Shown here: positions 47,162-56,830 of the stretch, piece after piece
Layout of the letters: every line of letters begins with the position of its first letter
Position numbering within the stretch: position 1 is the stretch's first letter
Origin: Paenibacillus glacialis
Lineage (GTDB): Bacteria; Bacillota; Bacilli; Paenibacillales; Paenibacillaceae
Reading direction: 5' to 3'
Assembly (NCBI RefSeq): GCF_001637205.1
Contig: NZ_LVJH01000029.1
Span: 1-64,000 of the forward strand
Length of the DNA stretch: 64,000 nt
Program-made: the position numbers and the translations under genes
The notes under the pieces: generated by a model
The model's input: only the letters and a program-made list of their open reading frames with translations
What the model was told of the DNA's origin: nothing
The model's database searches: none

Positions 47162-48053
47162 TCAAGCTCAATCCTTGAGGAAACTTGTATCGAACAGTGA
47201 GAGAGCTCGTTCATTGGATCCTCAGGGGAATCAGGATTCGGGCTTAGCGAAATTCATTACTGTTACTAGCGGTAAAGGAGGTGTAGGGAAATCTAATTTT
47301 ACCTTGAATTTCGCTCTTTCCTTACAGTCATTGGGGCATAGAGTATTGATCTTTGATGCTGATATTGGTATGGCGAATATCGATGTGCTCATGGGAACGA
47401 CTTCGAGGTATAATCTGCATCATTTACTTCAACGCGAGAAAAGTATTCAAGAGATTGTCGCTATAGGTCCTAATGGGTTGTCTTACATCTCAGGGGGGTC
47501 AGGTATTACTGATCTCATATCACTGTCAGAACATGATCTCCAATACTTCACATCACAGATTGAACTCTTAGCGAGTCAAGTGGACTATATTATTTTTGAT
47601 ACTGGAGCAGGGTTATCCAAAGAGAATATACAGTTCATTACCTCCGCTGATGAATGTCTTGTGGTAACTACACCTGAACCTACAGCGATTACAGATGCGT
47701 ATGCGTTGATCAAAATCATTCATGGTATCGATCAAGATGTAGCTTTTCAACTGATTGTTAATCGAGTGGATGATGTACAAGAGGCAATGTTTACAGCCAA
47801 TAAAATCAAGCTTGTAGCTCGAAAATTTCTTGATAAAGATATCACGATGCTTGGATATATAAGTGATGATTACCATGTGGTTCAAGCCGTGAAAAAACAA
47901 GTGCCTTTCTCCATGGCTTTTCCTAATAGTGTGGCTTCAAAAGATGTTCAACGTCTTGCAAAGTATTATGTAAAAGTTCCTTCCGCTTCAGAACGAGAAA
48001 CTTTAACAGGAATCAAAGGATTTATGCATAAATGGTTAAGTCGAACAAAATGA
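47154..48053 (+). CDS. flhG: MinD-like ATPase FlhG (YlxH)
   Basis: A 299-residue MinD/ParA protein overlapping flhF by eight bases. The deviant Walker A SGKGGVGKSNFTLN (about residues 38-51) and FDADIGMANIDVLMG are seen. The N-terminal region QAQSLRKLVSNSERARS resembles the FlhF-activating DQAxxLR motif. It regulates flagellar number with FlhF. Confidence 0.95.
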   Translation: MNDQAQSLRKLVSNSERARSLDPQGNQDSGLAKFITVTSGKGGVGKSNFTLNFALSLQSLGHRVLIFDADIGMANIDVLMGTTSRYNLHHLLQREKSIQEIVAIGPNGLSYISGGSGITDLISLSEHDLQYFTSQIELLASQVDYIIFDTGAGLSKENIQFITSADECLVVTTPEPTAITDAYALIKIIHGIDQDVAFQLIVNRVDDVQEAMFTANKIKLVARKFLDKDITMLGYISDDYHVVQAVKKQVPFSMAFPNSVASKDVQRLAKYYVKVPSASERETLTGIKGFMHKWLSRTK

Positions 48054-48090
48054 TTCTTCTGTAAAAAGACACAGGGAGGTATGAACCATA

Positions 48091-49440
48091 ATGCATTATA
48101 AGGTCGTTGTTGTGGATGACTCTCCTTTTATGCGAAAGATCATTTCTGATCTCATTGAAAGAGATTCTTCATTCCAAGTCGTTGGAACTGCAGTTAATGG
48201 ATATGAAGCACTCATGAAAGTAGCGGAACTAAAGCCCGACATTGTCACCATGGATGTGGAGATGCCGGAAATGAACGGATTGGAAGCATTAAAAGCTATT
48301 ATGATGGATAATCCCATACCGGTGATCATGTTATCTGGAATTAATGAGGAAGGGATGAAAGAAACAATCCTAGCTCTGGAGTCCGGGGCATTTGACTTCA
48401 TCCGAAAACCTTCTGCAAGCGTCTCTAATGATATTAATCAAGTTGGGGAACTTCTCCTTGAGAAAATGAAGGTCGCCATGCAAGCTAAAAAAAGAAGAGC
48501 TGCTTGGCAAACTAAAGAACTTGTAAGATCTGAAGGAATGAAGAAGCAAGTAAGTAGTATCGGAATAGAAAAACCGACTGCAAACGGTATTCTCTCGAAA
48601 CCAAGTCATGATCCAAATAAGTCACTCTCAGAAGTTATAAATACTGAGAATGCGTACACGAAACGTACAGCTATCTCTCAGAAGGCAGAAAAAAAACCAA
48701 ACAATAACGATTCTAGTAGGCCGTTAGTATCAAATCGTAAACCGTCTGTGGAGAAGGAAATCAAGGCGAGCAAACTAGCGAAATCGACTAAAGAGTCTAC
48801 GCCACTTGTATTTTCTAATTCTTCAAGCAAGATTTCAAGCGAATTAGAGGGTAAATCCAGTTCATTCCAACATCTTGTTGCGGTTGGTTGTTCAACCGGT
48901 GGACCTAGAGCTTTGAAGGAACTCTTGGAGCGTATTCCAGGGGAATTACCAGCTCCAGTAGTCATTGTGCAGCATATGCCACCTAAATTTACTAAATCAT
49001 TAGCACAAAGACTTAATTCATTCAGTTCTCTAGAAGTAGTAGAAGGGGAGCATGGTATGGTCTTGCATAGAGGGTATGCTTATATTGCACCTGGTGGATT
49101 CCACATGAAGATCGTACGGGCGTCAGCTGGCCATTATGAGATTTCTTTAACAGAGGAAGGTCCGCGTAATGGGCATCGGCCTTCCGTTGATACCATGTTT
49201 GATTCATTGCTCCCATTTAATACGCTAACTCGTCATGTAGTTCTACTGACAGGTATGGGAAGTGATGGAGCCAAAGCAATGAAAACGTTGTATGATTCAG
49301 GTGTAACCGACACCTATGCGGAAAGTGAAGAAACATGCGTTGTGTATGGTATGCCTCGTTCTGCGGTGGAATTGAAATGTGTGAGGCATGTTTTACCTCT
49401 ATTAGATATTCCTAGTATGCTAGTTCGAATGATTAAATAA
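48091..49440 (+). CDS. cheB: Chemotaxis methylesterase CheB
   Basis: A 449-residue two-domain protein. The receiver domain (about 1-120) has VVVDDSPFMRKII and MDVEMPEMNG. The methylesterase domain (about 265-449) has VAVGCSTGGPRALKELL (catalytic Ser), VIVQHMPPKFT (His) and LLTGMGSDGAKAMK (Asp). The linker between them is about 140 residues, Ser/Lys-rich, and makes the protein some 90 residues longer than B. subtilis CheB. It removes methyl groups from chemoreceptors after phosphorylation by CheA. Confidence 0.95.
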   Translation: MHYKVVVVDDSPFMRKIISDLIERDSSFQVVGTAVNGYEALMKVAELKPDIVTMDVEMPEMNGLEALKAIMMDNPIPVIMLSGINEEGMKETILALESGAFDFIRKPSASVSNDINQVGELLLEKMKVAMQAKKRRAAWQTKELVRSEGMKKQVSSIGIEKPTANGILSKPSHDPNKSLSEVINTENAYTKRTAISQKAEKKPNNNDSSRPLVSNRKPSVEKEIKASKLAKSTKESTPLVFSNSSSKISSELEGKSSSFQHLVAVGCSTGGPRALKELLERIPGELPAPVVIVQHMPPKFTKSLAQRLNSFSSLEVVEGEHGMVLHRGYAYIAPGGFHMKIVRASAGHYEISLTEEGPRNGHRPSVDTMFDSLLPFNTLTRHVVLLTGMGSDGAKAMKTLYDSGVTDTYAESEETCVVYGMPRSAVELKCVRHVLPLLDIPSMLVRMIK

Positions 49441-49473
49441 TGGAAAGTGATCTCATAAGGGAGGTGTACCTCA

Positions 49474-51549
49474 ATGGACATGAATCAATATTTATCTATG
49501 TTTATTGACGAGTCGAATGATCATCTGCAATCGCTAAACGAAAAAATGCTTGAACTGGAGACCAATCCTGATGATTTAAGTATTGTACAAGTTATATTTA
49601 GATCAGCACATACCCTTAAAGGTATGGCTGCGACAATGGGGTATGAAGATCTTGCTTCACTAACGCATCAAATGGAGAATGTTCTAGATTTGGTACGTAA
49701 TCAAAAGCTAGCAATGCAAGATTTTATATTTGATACATTATTTAAAAGTTTGGATGCCCTTGAATCTATGGTTGAAGATATTACAAACGGTGGTACCGGA
49801 AAAGCGGATGTGTCAGCCATTGTGACTTCCTTACAGGCGATCGTCCTTGGTGAGACCCCATCTACCCAAGGTGGGAATAAGAGTACAACAGTAGATCAAC
49901 GGAAAGACAATATGAATCATTTGATTCAGTTAGATGAGTTTCAATATTCGATCTTAGATCAGTCTATTACTGAAGGGCATCGAGCGCTTTATCTGGAAGT
50001 CTTTATTCGTGAGGATTGTCATTTGAAAGCTGTACGTGCCTATATGGTGTTTGATTTATTGGAAAGATCCGGCGAGGTCATTAAGACTCATCCGTCCGTA
50101 GAAGATATTGAGCAGGAGAAGTTTGAACGGAGCTTTTCATTATATTACATAACACAAAAAAGTGCGGATGAGATGCAGCGGATGATATTGAACTTATCCG
50201 AAATCGATAAGGTTAGTGTCGTGGAATTAGATCATGAATCTTTGAAATTGATGGGTGAGATAAATAATTCTACCCGAGAAGTTGCTACAACAGCAGAAAT
50301 GGTAAAACCAACTGAGTCTAACATCGTAGCTCCTCAATTATCAACGGAACCTACGAAGCAAGCTTCAAAGGAAGTAGCCAAAACAACTAGTAGTGCATCA
50401 ACGCGTACTATTCGTGTCGATATTGAACGACTAGATGTCTTAATGAATCTGTTTAGCGAGTTGTTGATTGATCGTGTTCGGTTGGAACAGTTAGCAAGTG
50501 AGGTTCGTAATAGTGAGCTAACAGAAACCGTAGAGCATATGAGTCGTGTAAGTTCTGATCTTCAAAATATTGTACTGAAGCTTAGAATGGTTCCAGTAGA
50601 TACCGTATTTAACCGTTTTCCGCGGATGATACGTGACTTAGCCAAATCTTTAGACAAGAAGATTGATTTGGTTATTACTGGTTCTGAAACAGAGCTAGAT
50701 CGAACCGTTATTGATGAAATCGGCGATCCCCTTGTACATTTACTTCGGAATGCTGTTGACCACGGGATTGAATCAGTTGCAGACCGATTGGCCGCTGGTA
50801 AATCAGAAACAGGAACAGTAAACTTACGTGCTTTTCATAGTGGAAATCATGTGTTTATTGAAATTGAAGAAGATGGCCGTGGCATATACCGTGAGAATGT
50901 CCTTAAGTCAGCGATTAAAAAAGGTGTTGTAACTGAAGCGCAAGGATCGGCTATGACAGATGAAGAAGTACATCAGCTTCTTTTTGCCCCTGGGTTCAGT
51001 ACTGCCGAGGTTATCTCAGATGTGTCTGGGCGTGGCGTTGGATTGGATGTCGTGAAAGCGAAGATTACAGCTCTTGGCGGTCATGTTACCATTATTTCAA
51101 AACCAGGACAAGGAACTAATTTCTCAGTTCAATTACCTTTAACGTTGTCTATTATTTCTGCAATGTTAGTTCAATTGGGATCAGAGAAATATGCTATTCC
51201 ACTTACATCGATCGTAGAGACAGGTGTAATTAATCACAATCAAATTCGCACAGTTCACGGTAATAAAATGGTAGAGTTTCGTGGCGTACAAATTCCGTTA
51301 ATCTCTCTTAGTCGTATATTTAGCGTTCCTGATTTCGACGAGAGTCAAGAAGAAGAGTCGGAGATCATCGTGATTCGAAAAGGTGATAAAATGGCTGCTC
51401 TAGCTATTGAAGATTTCATAGGACAAAGTGAAATCGTACTGAAGAGTCTAGGGAAATACCTGCCTCAGATTAGTGGGGTGTCTGGTGCGACTATACTCGG
51501 AGATGGACAGGTTGCTTTGATACTAGATCCGAACGCATTTATCAAATAG
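49474..51549 (+). CDS. cheA: Chemotaxis histidine kinase CheA
   Basis: A 691-residue kinase. The P1 domain has the phosphorylated His46 in IFRSAHTLKGMAATMG. The CheY/CheB-binding P2 domain lies at about 145-255. The dimerisation helices follow a linker, then the ATPase domain has LVHLLRNAVDHGIES, EDGRGI and DVSGRGVGLDVVKAKI. The C-terminal CheW-like domain ends the protein. AGGGAGGTG precedes ATG 49474. Confidence 0.97.
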   Translation: MDMNQYLSMFIDESNDHLQSLNEKMLELETNPDDLSIVQVIFRSAHTLKGMAATMGYEDLASLTHQMENVLDLVRNQKLAMQDFIFDTLFKSLDALESMVEDITNGGTGKADVSAIVTSLQAIVLGETPSTQGGNKSTTVDQRKDNMNHLIQLDEFQYSILDQSITEGHRALYLEVFIREDCHLKAVRAYMVFDLLERSGEVIKTHPSVEDIEQEKFERSFSLYYITQKSADEMQRMILNLSEIDKVSVVELDHESLKLMGEINNSTREVATTAEMVKPTESNIVAPQLSTEPTKQASKEVAKTTSSASTRTIRVDIERLDVLMNLFSELLIDRVRLEQLASEVRNSELTETVEHMSRVSSDLQNIVLKLRMVPVDTVFNRFPRMIRDLAKSLDKKIDLVITGSETELDRTVIDEIGDPLVHLLRNAVDHGIESVADRLAAGKSETGTVNLRAFHSGNHVFIEIEEDGRGIYRENVLKSAIKKGVVTEAQGSAMTDEEVHQLLFAPGFSTAEVISDVSGRGVGLDVVKAKITALGGHVTIISKPGQGTNFSVQLPLTLSIISAMLVQLGSEKYAIPLTSIVETGVINHNQIRTVHGNKMVEFRGVQIPLISLSRIFSVPDFDESQEEESEIIVIRKGDKMAALAIEDFIGQSEIVLKSLGKYLPQISGVSGATILGDGQVALILDPNAFIK

Positions 51550-51606
51550 TCAGATGAGTTGTACTAGATTAATTAGGTAGCGGAAAATCATTAGGAGGTT
51601 ATTGAA

Positions 51607-52068
51607 ATGGGAGAAGATATTAAGGTCATCGTGTTTAAATTAGGAGACGAAGAGTACGGTATCGAAGTGGATAAAGTTCAGACTATTGAGCGGATGGTTC
51701 CCATCACACGTGTTCCCAAAACGTTCACTTTTGTAAAAGGTGTTATTAATTTACGTGGTGTTGTAATACCTATTATTGATTTGCGTGGGCGCTTTAGCTT
51801 ACCTCTGATAGAGAACACAGAAAGTACACGTATTATTATTGTGGCTGTAAATGATATGGAAGTAGGATTTATTGTAGATTCGGCTAACGATGTTATTGAC
51901 CTGAATACGGACAAAATTGAGAATCCGCCAGAGGTTGTTGGGGGGATTAAAGCTAAATATCTTCAAGGGGTTGCCAAGATCAACGAAGAACGCCTTCTCA
52001 TTATGCTCAATCTATCTGAAGTACTGAATAAGAATGAGATTATTCAATTGGAAAGTATTGAGGAATAA
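51607..52068 (+). CDS. cheW: Chemotaxis coupling protein CheW
   Basis: A 153-residue protein with the CheW fold: VFKLGDEEYGIEVDKVQTIE, ITRVPKTFTFVKGVINLRGV and VIPIIDLRGRFSLP. It couples CheA to receptors. AGGAGG lies ahead of ATG 51607. Confidence 0.96.
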   Translation: MGEDIKVIVFKLGDEEYGIEVDKVQTIERMVPITRVPKTFTFVKGVINLRGVVIPIIDLRGRFSLPLIENTESTRIIIVAVNDMEVGFIVDSANDVIDLNTDKIENPPEVVGGIKAKYLQGVAKINEERLLIMLNLSEVLNKNEIIQLESIEE

Positions 52069-52070
52069 AT

Positions 52071-52697
52071 ATGCGAGTCTTTAAGCAATTCAAAGAATTG
52101 AAGATGGACGTTCTTAAGGAAGTTGGAAATATTGGTGCGGGAAATGCTGCAACGGCACTTTCTCATCTTCTAAACAAGCCTATTGATATGGCAGTGCCCA
52201 AAGTACAAATTCTTCGGTTTGAAGAGGTTTCTGACAAGGTTGGGGGATCAGAACAAGTCGTCGTTGCTATATTTTTACGGGTTGAAGGTGACGCACCTGG
52301 CAATTTGTTTTTTATTTTAAGTCCTAAATCCGCTAAGAGTCTGCTGAAACGGCTAGCAGGAATCAAAGTTGCCAATGATGATTCATTTAATGATATGGAA
52401 ATGTCTGCTCTTAATGAGATCGGAAATATACTATCGGGCTCATACCTGTCAGCTCTTGCTGATTTGACGAAATTATCTATGTCGCCAACAGTGCCGTCTT
52501 TAGCTATTGATATGGCAGGAGCTATATTAAGTTATGGTCTTCTGCAGTACGGTGAAATGGGAGACGATGCACTCCTTATTGACACTACATTTTTAGAAGG
52601 AAATCATGAAGTTGAAGGTCAATTCTTCCTTATACCTGATCCGGAATCGTTTGCTATAATATTCGAATCTTTAGGAGTGCCAACCGAGAATGATTGA
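52071..52697 (+). CDS. cheC: CheY-P phosphatase CheC
   Basis: A 208-residue protein starting two bases after cheW stops. Both phosphatase motifs are present: DVLKEVGNIGAGNAATALS (first E-xxx-N pair) and MSALNEIGNILSGSYLSALA (second). It dephosphorylates CheY-P and partners with CheD, encoded next and overlapping by eight bases. Confidence 0.95.
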   Translation: MRVFKQFKELKMDVLKEVGNIGAGNAATALSHLLNKPIDMAVPKVQILRFEEVSDKVGGSEQVVVAIFLRVEGDAPGNLFFILSPKSAKSLLKRLAGIKVANDDSFNDMEMSALNEIGNILSGSYLSALADLTKLSMSPTVPSLAIDMAGAILSYGLLQYGEMGDDALLIDTTFLEGNHEVEGQFFLIPDPESFAIIFESLGVPTEND

Positions 52698-53184
52698 GCA
52701 AAATGTTGTAAAAGTAGCTATGGCTGACCTGAATGTCATTAAACAATATGGACTGATTCGAACTTCTGGATTAGGTTCTTGCATAGGGCTTACAATGTAT
52801 GATCCAATTCTTCATTTGGCTGGGATGGCACATGTCATGTTACCCTCTTCTGAAATTGCGCGAGAAGGCGAACTTAATATTGCTAAATACGCAGATACGG
52901 CATTACCTGCATTATTAGAGAGACTACAGAAAATGGGTTCTTCTAAGAGCAATCTTGTAGCGAAAATGGCGGGTGGTTCACAGATGTTTGCCTTTGGGGG
53001 ACAGAACGACACCATGAGAATTGGACCTAGAAATACGGAATCATGTAGAGCGAAATTGCAAGAGCTAGGTATTCCACTTATTGGGGAAGATACAGGCGGC
53101 AACTATGGACGTACCATTGAACTTGACTGCAGTACCGGCATATTATTCATCCGTAGTGTACAAATGGGCGTAAAGGAATTGTAG
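52690..53184 (+). CDS. cheD: Chemoreceptor glutamine deamidase CheD
   Basis: A 164-residue protein with the catalytic Cys in GLGSCIGLTMYDP and His in GMAHVMLP, then KMAGGSQMF and GGNYGRTIELD. It deamidates receptor glutamines and binds CheC in an adaptation feedback. Confidence 0.95.
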   Translation: MIEQNVVKVAMADLNVIKQYGLIRTSGLGSCIGLTMYDPILHLAGMAHVMLPSSEIAREGELNIAKYADTALPALLERLQKMGSSKSNLVAKMAGGSQMFAFGGQNDTMRIGPRNTESCRAKLQELGIPLIGEDTGGNYGRTIELDCSTGILFIRSVQMGVKEL

Positions 53185-53189
53185 CGAAT

Positions 53190-53603
53190 ATGAGAAATAT
53201 GCGATTTAATTTGTTGATTGCTGGGTTTGGATTTATACTCACGTTCATAACTTCGTCCTTAAATAATCTTTACATGACGAGTTTAATAAGATCTTCGATC
53301 GCTTTTGTTATATGGTTTCTGCTTGCGGTTGTTTTTAGATGGGTATTAGGTGTTATGACAACACATGCAGATAATGATCTTCAGGGGCAGATTGAAGCCG
53401 AACAGACAAGTGATCAACGTGGAACACGATTTGACTTAACGTTACCTGATGACAGCGAAGAATTGAATGATCTGTTAACACCAAAGCCTGAATCATCTAT
53501 TGAAGGCGACACCGGATTTACACCGCTGAATCTACCGAAATTAGTTTCCGCGCAAGATCCTGAGCAATTGGCTAAGGCCGTTCGTCACCTGACAGAAAAA
53601 TAA
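53190..53603 (+). CDS. Unnamed two-helix membrane protein between cheD and sigD
   Basis: A 137-residue protein. Two transmembrane helices (about residues 7-25 and 33-55, with IAFVIWFLLAVVFRWVLGVM) are followed by an acidic, disordered tail that ends in AQDPEQLAKAVRHLTEK. In B. subtilis sigD follows cheD directly, so this gene is an extra member. The conserved-looking C-terminal PEQLAKAVRHLT may be a docking site. It starts five bases after cheD, so it is co-translated with chemotaxis genes. Function unknown. Confidence 0.7.
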   Translation: MRNMRFNLLIAGFGFILTFITSSLNNLYMTSLIRSSIAFVIWFLLAVVFRWVLGVMTTHADNDLQGQIEAEQTSDQRGTRFDLTLPDDSEELNDLLTPKPESSIEGDTGFTPLNLPKLVSAQDPEQLAKAVRHLTEK

Positions 53604-53618
53604 GGAGGGTGAAAGGAC

Positions 53619-54407
53619 TTGATCGAGCAGAAAGTTTCTACCCTGAATCATATGGACTTATGGATGTCATGGAAGGAACATGACGACATAGAAGCTAAGA
53701 AGAAGCTTATTGAGAACTACTTGCATATCGTAGATTATGTGTCTAGTCGATTGGCAATAGGTCTCCCAAAGAATGTTTCTATAGACGATTTGGCCAGTAA
53801 TGGGGTTATGGGTCTTATCGATGCTATTGATAAATTCGATTATAAACGCGGCTTTCAATTTGAAACCTACGGTTCATGGCGCGTTCGTGGGGCTATCCTT
53901 GATTCATTACGTCAGGGTGATTGGGTGCCACGTTCTGTTCGTGAAAAAGCGAAAAAAATTGAAGATGCATTTCAGCATTTGGAGCAAAGATATTTACGAT
54001 CCGTAAATGATTCGGAAATGAGTCAGTACTTAGAAGTGTCTGAAAAGGAATACCATAATATGCTTCAGGAAGTGGCGGTTATGACGTTGTGTTCATTAGA
54101 AGATCCGATTCGCGAGGAAGAATCAGAAACTCGATTGAGCATGATGATTGATGATAAGGCTAAGAATCCAGATTATAAGATTAATGAATTTTATATGAAG
54201 GAATCTTTGATTAAAGGTATTGAGAAACTCACGGATAAAGAACGAACCGTTGTATCACTTCTATATTATGAAGATCTTTCTCTGAGTGAAATAGCAGAAG
54301 TGATGTCTCTATCACCCTCTCGTATTTCACAGCTACATTCTAAAGCTATTCTCAGGTTAAGAGGGACGTTACAGAAAAATAAAGGATTATTGATGGAAAG
54401 CGATTAA
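53619..54407 (+). CDS. sigD: Flagellar/motility sigma factor SigD (FliA/WhiG family)
   Basis: A 262-residue sigma factor from TTG 53619 behind AAGGAGGGTG. Region 2 contains SIDDLASNGVMGLIDAIDKF and KRGFQFETYGSWRVRGAILD; region 3 SVREKAKKIEDAFQHLEQR; region 4 the helix-turn-helix LSLSEIAEVMSLSPSRISQL. It directs late flagellar and chemotaxis genes such as hag and motAB, which are not in this window. Confidence 0.96.
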   Translation: MIEQKVSTLNHMDLWMSWKEHDDIEAKKKLIENYLHIVDYVSSRLAIGLPKNVSIDDLASNGVMGLIDAIDKFDYKRGFQFETYGSWRVRGAILDSLRQGDWVPRSVREKAKKIEDAFQHLEQRYLRSVNDSEMSQYLEVSEKEYHNMLQEVAVMTLCSLEDPIREEESETRLSMMIDDKAKNPDYKINEFYMKESLIKGIEKLTDKERTVVSLLYYEDLSLSEIAEVMSLSPSRISQLHSKAILRLRGTLQKNKGLLMESD

Positions 54408-54461
54408 TAGAGTGTTGATAACGAGCGGATGTTTGAAGAGATTTATTAAGGGGGAATAAGT

Positions 54462-55871
54462 TTGACGGATCACTATTTGCTCGAAACATATTTAATAGTG
54501 AGTATTTCTGATGACAAAACTGAAGCGTACCTCCAGTTCTTAAAACAAGATGATGAGTTTAGTTGCACTCAGGAAGATCTCGAACGTTTCATTCATACGC
54601 AACAAGTTAAATATGGACTAGATCGTTCTACACTCCAACAAATTTCAGAGAATCCTAAAAAATTCTATTCAGCTAAGACTCCCATTGCTTTCGGGTTTTC
54701 TCCTGTTCAAGGAATAGATGGGCGAATTGAAATGGTAATGAAATTAGCTGAGGGAAAAGGCCATAGTCCGTTGGAATCAGACCATGGGAAGGTCGATCAC
54801 AAGGAAATAAATAATCTCAACAATGTACGAAAAGGCCAGATCATTGCTAAACGAATAGAGCCTATACCTGGTAAATTAGGGATGTCGGTTATGAATGAAG
54901 CGATTCCATTTAAAACAGGTAAAGAAGCTAATTTTAAAGTGGGAAAAAATGTTGTTGTTAATGAAGACAAAACAGCCATGTATGCTGCTCTTGATGGAAT
55001 GATAACGATTTCTGACAAAAGTAAAATTAACGTATTTCCAATTTATGAAGTGAATGGTGACGTGGATTACAGTGTTGGAAATATTGATTTTGTGGGTAAC
55101 GTTATCATCCGTGGCAATGTTCTCACTGGTTTTAGAATTAAAGCAGCTGGAGATATTCGTGTGATTGGTGGAGTTGAGGGTGCTGAGATTGATGCAAATG
55201 GATCTGTTGAAATTACAAGTGGCATTATTGGATACAACAAAGGACATGTCAAAGCAGGAGTAAATGTGAAAACATCTTTCATACAAGATGGGAATGTGAT
55301 CGCTGGTGAAGATGTGATTGTATCTCAGAGTATTATGCACTCTAATATAAGAGCAGCTAAAAATGTGATATGTAAAGATGTAAAGGGTCTAATCGTAGGT
55401 GGAAGTATTCAGGCTGGTGAAAAAGTAATCGCTCGGACAGTAGGTAATACCATGTCCACGATCACTACGATTGAAGTAGGTGTCGTACCTGAACTAAGGA
55501 ATGAACTAACTGAGCTTCGGAATCAAATGAGGTTTCAAGCCGATAACATAGTGAAATCGGAGCAGGCTCTAAATTTATTAAACCAACTAGCTTCGGTAGG
55601 ACAATTGTCTTCTGACAAGTTGAGTATGCGTGCTAAATTGAATGCAACTCTCAAATCCCATGTTAAAGAGCAGTCTGAGAATAAAGAACGGATATTGGAT
55701 ATAGAGAAGATGCTTGAAGATACAAATAAATCTAAGGTTGAAATCATCAATACGATTTATGGAGGATCAAAGATTGTCATTGGTAGATATACTCGATTTG
55801 TTAAAGATACTGCAGAACGAGTTTCCTTTTATTATTCCGAAGGCGATATAATGATGGTTCCTTACATATAA
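54462..55871 (+). CDS. FapA/DUF342 family protein
   Basis: A 469-residue protein from TTG 54462 (AAGGGGG upstream). An N-terminal domain with KTPIAFGFSPVQGIDGRIEM is followed by the DUF342 beta-helix. Its short repeats alternate V/I and G: VGNIDFVGNVIIRGNVLTGF, IKAAGDIRVIGGVEGAEIDA. A C-terminal coiled coil (about 345-440) completes it. The family is present in many flagellar operons after sigD and is linked to polymer/exopolymer or cell-surface functions; its exact role is unclear. Confidence 0.85.
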   Translation: MTDHYLLETYLIVSISDDKTEAYLQFLKQDDEFSCTQEDLERFIHTQQVKYGLDRSTLQQISENPKKFYSAKTPIAFGFSPVQGIDGRIEMVMKLAEGKGHSPLESDHGKVDHKEINNLNNVRKGQIIAKRIEPIPGKLGMSVMNEAIPFKTGKEANFKVGKNVVVNEDKTAMYAALDGMITISDKSKINVFPIYEVNGDVDYSVGNIDFVGNVIIRGNVLTGFRIKAAGDIRVIGGVEGAEIDANGSVEITSGIIGYNKGHVKAGVNVKTSFIQDGNVIAGEDVIVSQSIMHSNIRAAKNVICKDVKGLIVGGSIQAGEKVIARTVGNTMSTITTIEVGVVPELRNELTELRNQMRFQADNIVKSEQALNLLNQLASVGQLSSDKLSMRAKLNATLKSHVKEQSENKERILDIEKMLEDTNKSKVEIINTIYGGSKIVIGRYTRFVKDTAERVSFYYSEGDIMMVPYI

Positions 55872-55916
55872 AGGAATGGTTAGGGAATTAAATTTCTCCA
55901 GAGTGAGGTGGATATC

Positions 55917-56234
55917 GTGAGTATGAAATCGGTAGAATTACAAATCGCTGTGCCGAGAACCCAAGAAGCAGGGAAAATACAAAACGAGTTTCATCAGAGA
56001 TCCGCTCAAGAACAAAGTTTATTAATGAATCAACAAATCAAAGAAAGTCTTGAGATGCGACAACGTAGCTCCGGTGTTGCTGAAACAGCAAAGTCCTTGA
56101 TTCGGGAAGAGGGAAAGCAACAACATTCCTCTGAAAGTGACGGGCAATCAGCTTCCAATCAACAAGAGCATTCCTCAGAGCATCACCCGGCTGAGCACCC
56201 CTACAAGGGTCATCATATCGATCTGTCTCTTTAA
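55917..56234 (+). CDS. Small charged coiled-coil protein of the flagellar operon
   Basis: A 105-residue protein from GTG 55917 with GAGGTGG upstream. It opens MKSVELQIAVPRTQEAGKIQ, is Gln/Glu/Ser-rich throughout and ends in a His-rich tail (SSEHHPAEHPYKGHHIDLSL). There are no membrane segments. I do not recognise the family beyond similar small genes at this place in Paenibacillus operons. Function unknown. Confidence 0.65.
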   Translation: MSMKSVELQIAVPRTQEAGKIQNEFHQRSAQEQSLLMNQQIKESLEMRQRSSGVAETAKSLIREEGKQQHSSESDGQSASNQQEHSSEHHPAEHPYKGHHIDLSL

Positions 56235-56272
56235 ACATATTGCTAAGACAGACCAAAGGAGATTAGAGGCTT

Positions 56273-56830
56273 TTGGAACCATGGATTATAATCGTCATGT
56301 TGGGGGCTGCAGCCTTGGTATATGCTGTAATGCTTCCTACGAGACAAGTAGGGAAGATGTCCTCGGAACAAGTGATCAAAGAAGTGGAGTCCACTTTGGA
56401 GCAGTATATGGCTGATATAGAAGAGGAAAATGATACATTGGTTGAACTCGTTGGACAAATGAAGAAAGATACTTCGGTTAAACATTTGGCAATGGAAGAG
56501 CAACTGAGCGAAATGCGGCAAAGATTACTTCAGGTAGAACAATACTCAGCACAACAAGGCGCTCGTATAACGGATGCAGAAAGTCAAGTTACAGCTTTAG
56601 CGGAGGTTCGTAGTGTAGAAGTGTCATCTATAACTGAAGTACCAGTAATTGAGCATGAGCAATCTGATGTGGTGTCTGAACCAGTCAATTCTATCAAGCA
56701 TCGTTATTCGGAACTGTTCGAACTACACAACCAAGGGAAATCGATTGATATTATTGGCAAATCAGTCGGATTACAGCGTGGTGAAGTTCAGCTTATTCTT
56801 CAACTAGCGAAACAGGAGGAGTCTCTGTGA
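56273..56830 (+). CDS. SwrB-like membrane protein (DUF6115 type)
   Basis: A 185-residue protein from TTG 56273 (AAAGGAGA upstream). One N-terminal transmembrane helix (MEPWIIIVMLGAAALVYAVM), a coiled coil (about 35-110) and the C-terminal module YSELFELHNQGKSIDIIGKS plus VGLQRGEVQLILQLAKQEE are seen. That module is the one shared by SwrB and DUF6115 proteins. In B. subtilis SwrB promotes export gate function and swarming and lies just after sigD; here three genes intervene. Confidence 0.75.
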   Translation: MEPWIIIVMLGAAALVYAVMLPTRQVGKMSSEQVIKEVESTLEQYMADIEEENDTLVELVGQMKKDTSVKHLAMEEQLSEMRQRLLQVEQYSAQQGARITDAESQVTALAEVRSVEVSSITEVPVIEHEQSDVVSEPVNSIKHRYSELFELHNQGKSIDIIGKSVGLQRGEVQLILQLAKQEESL

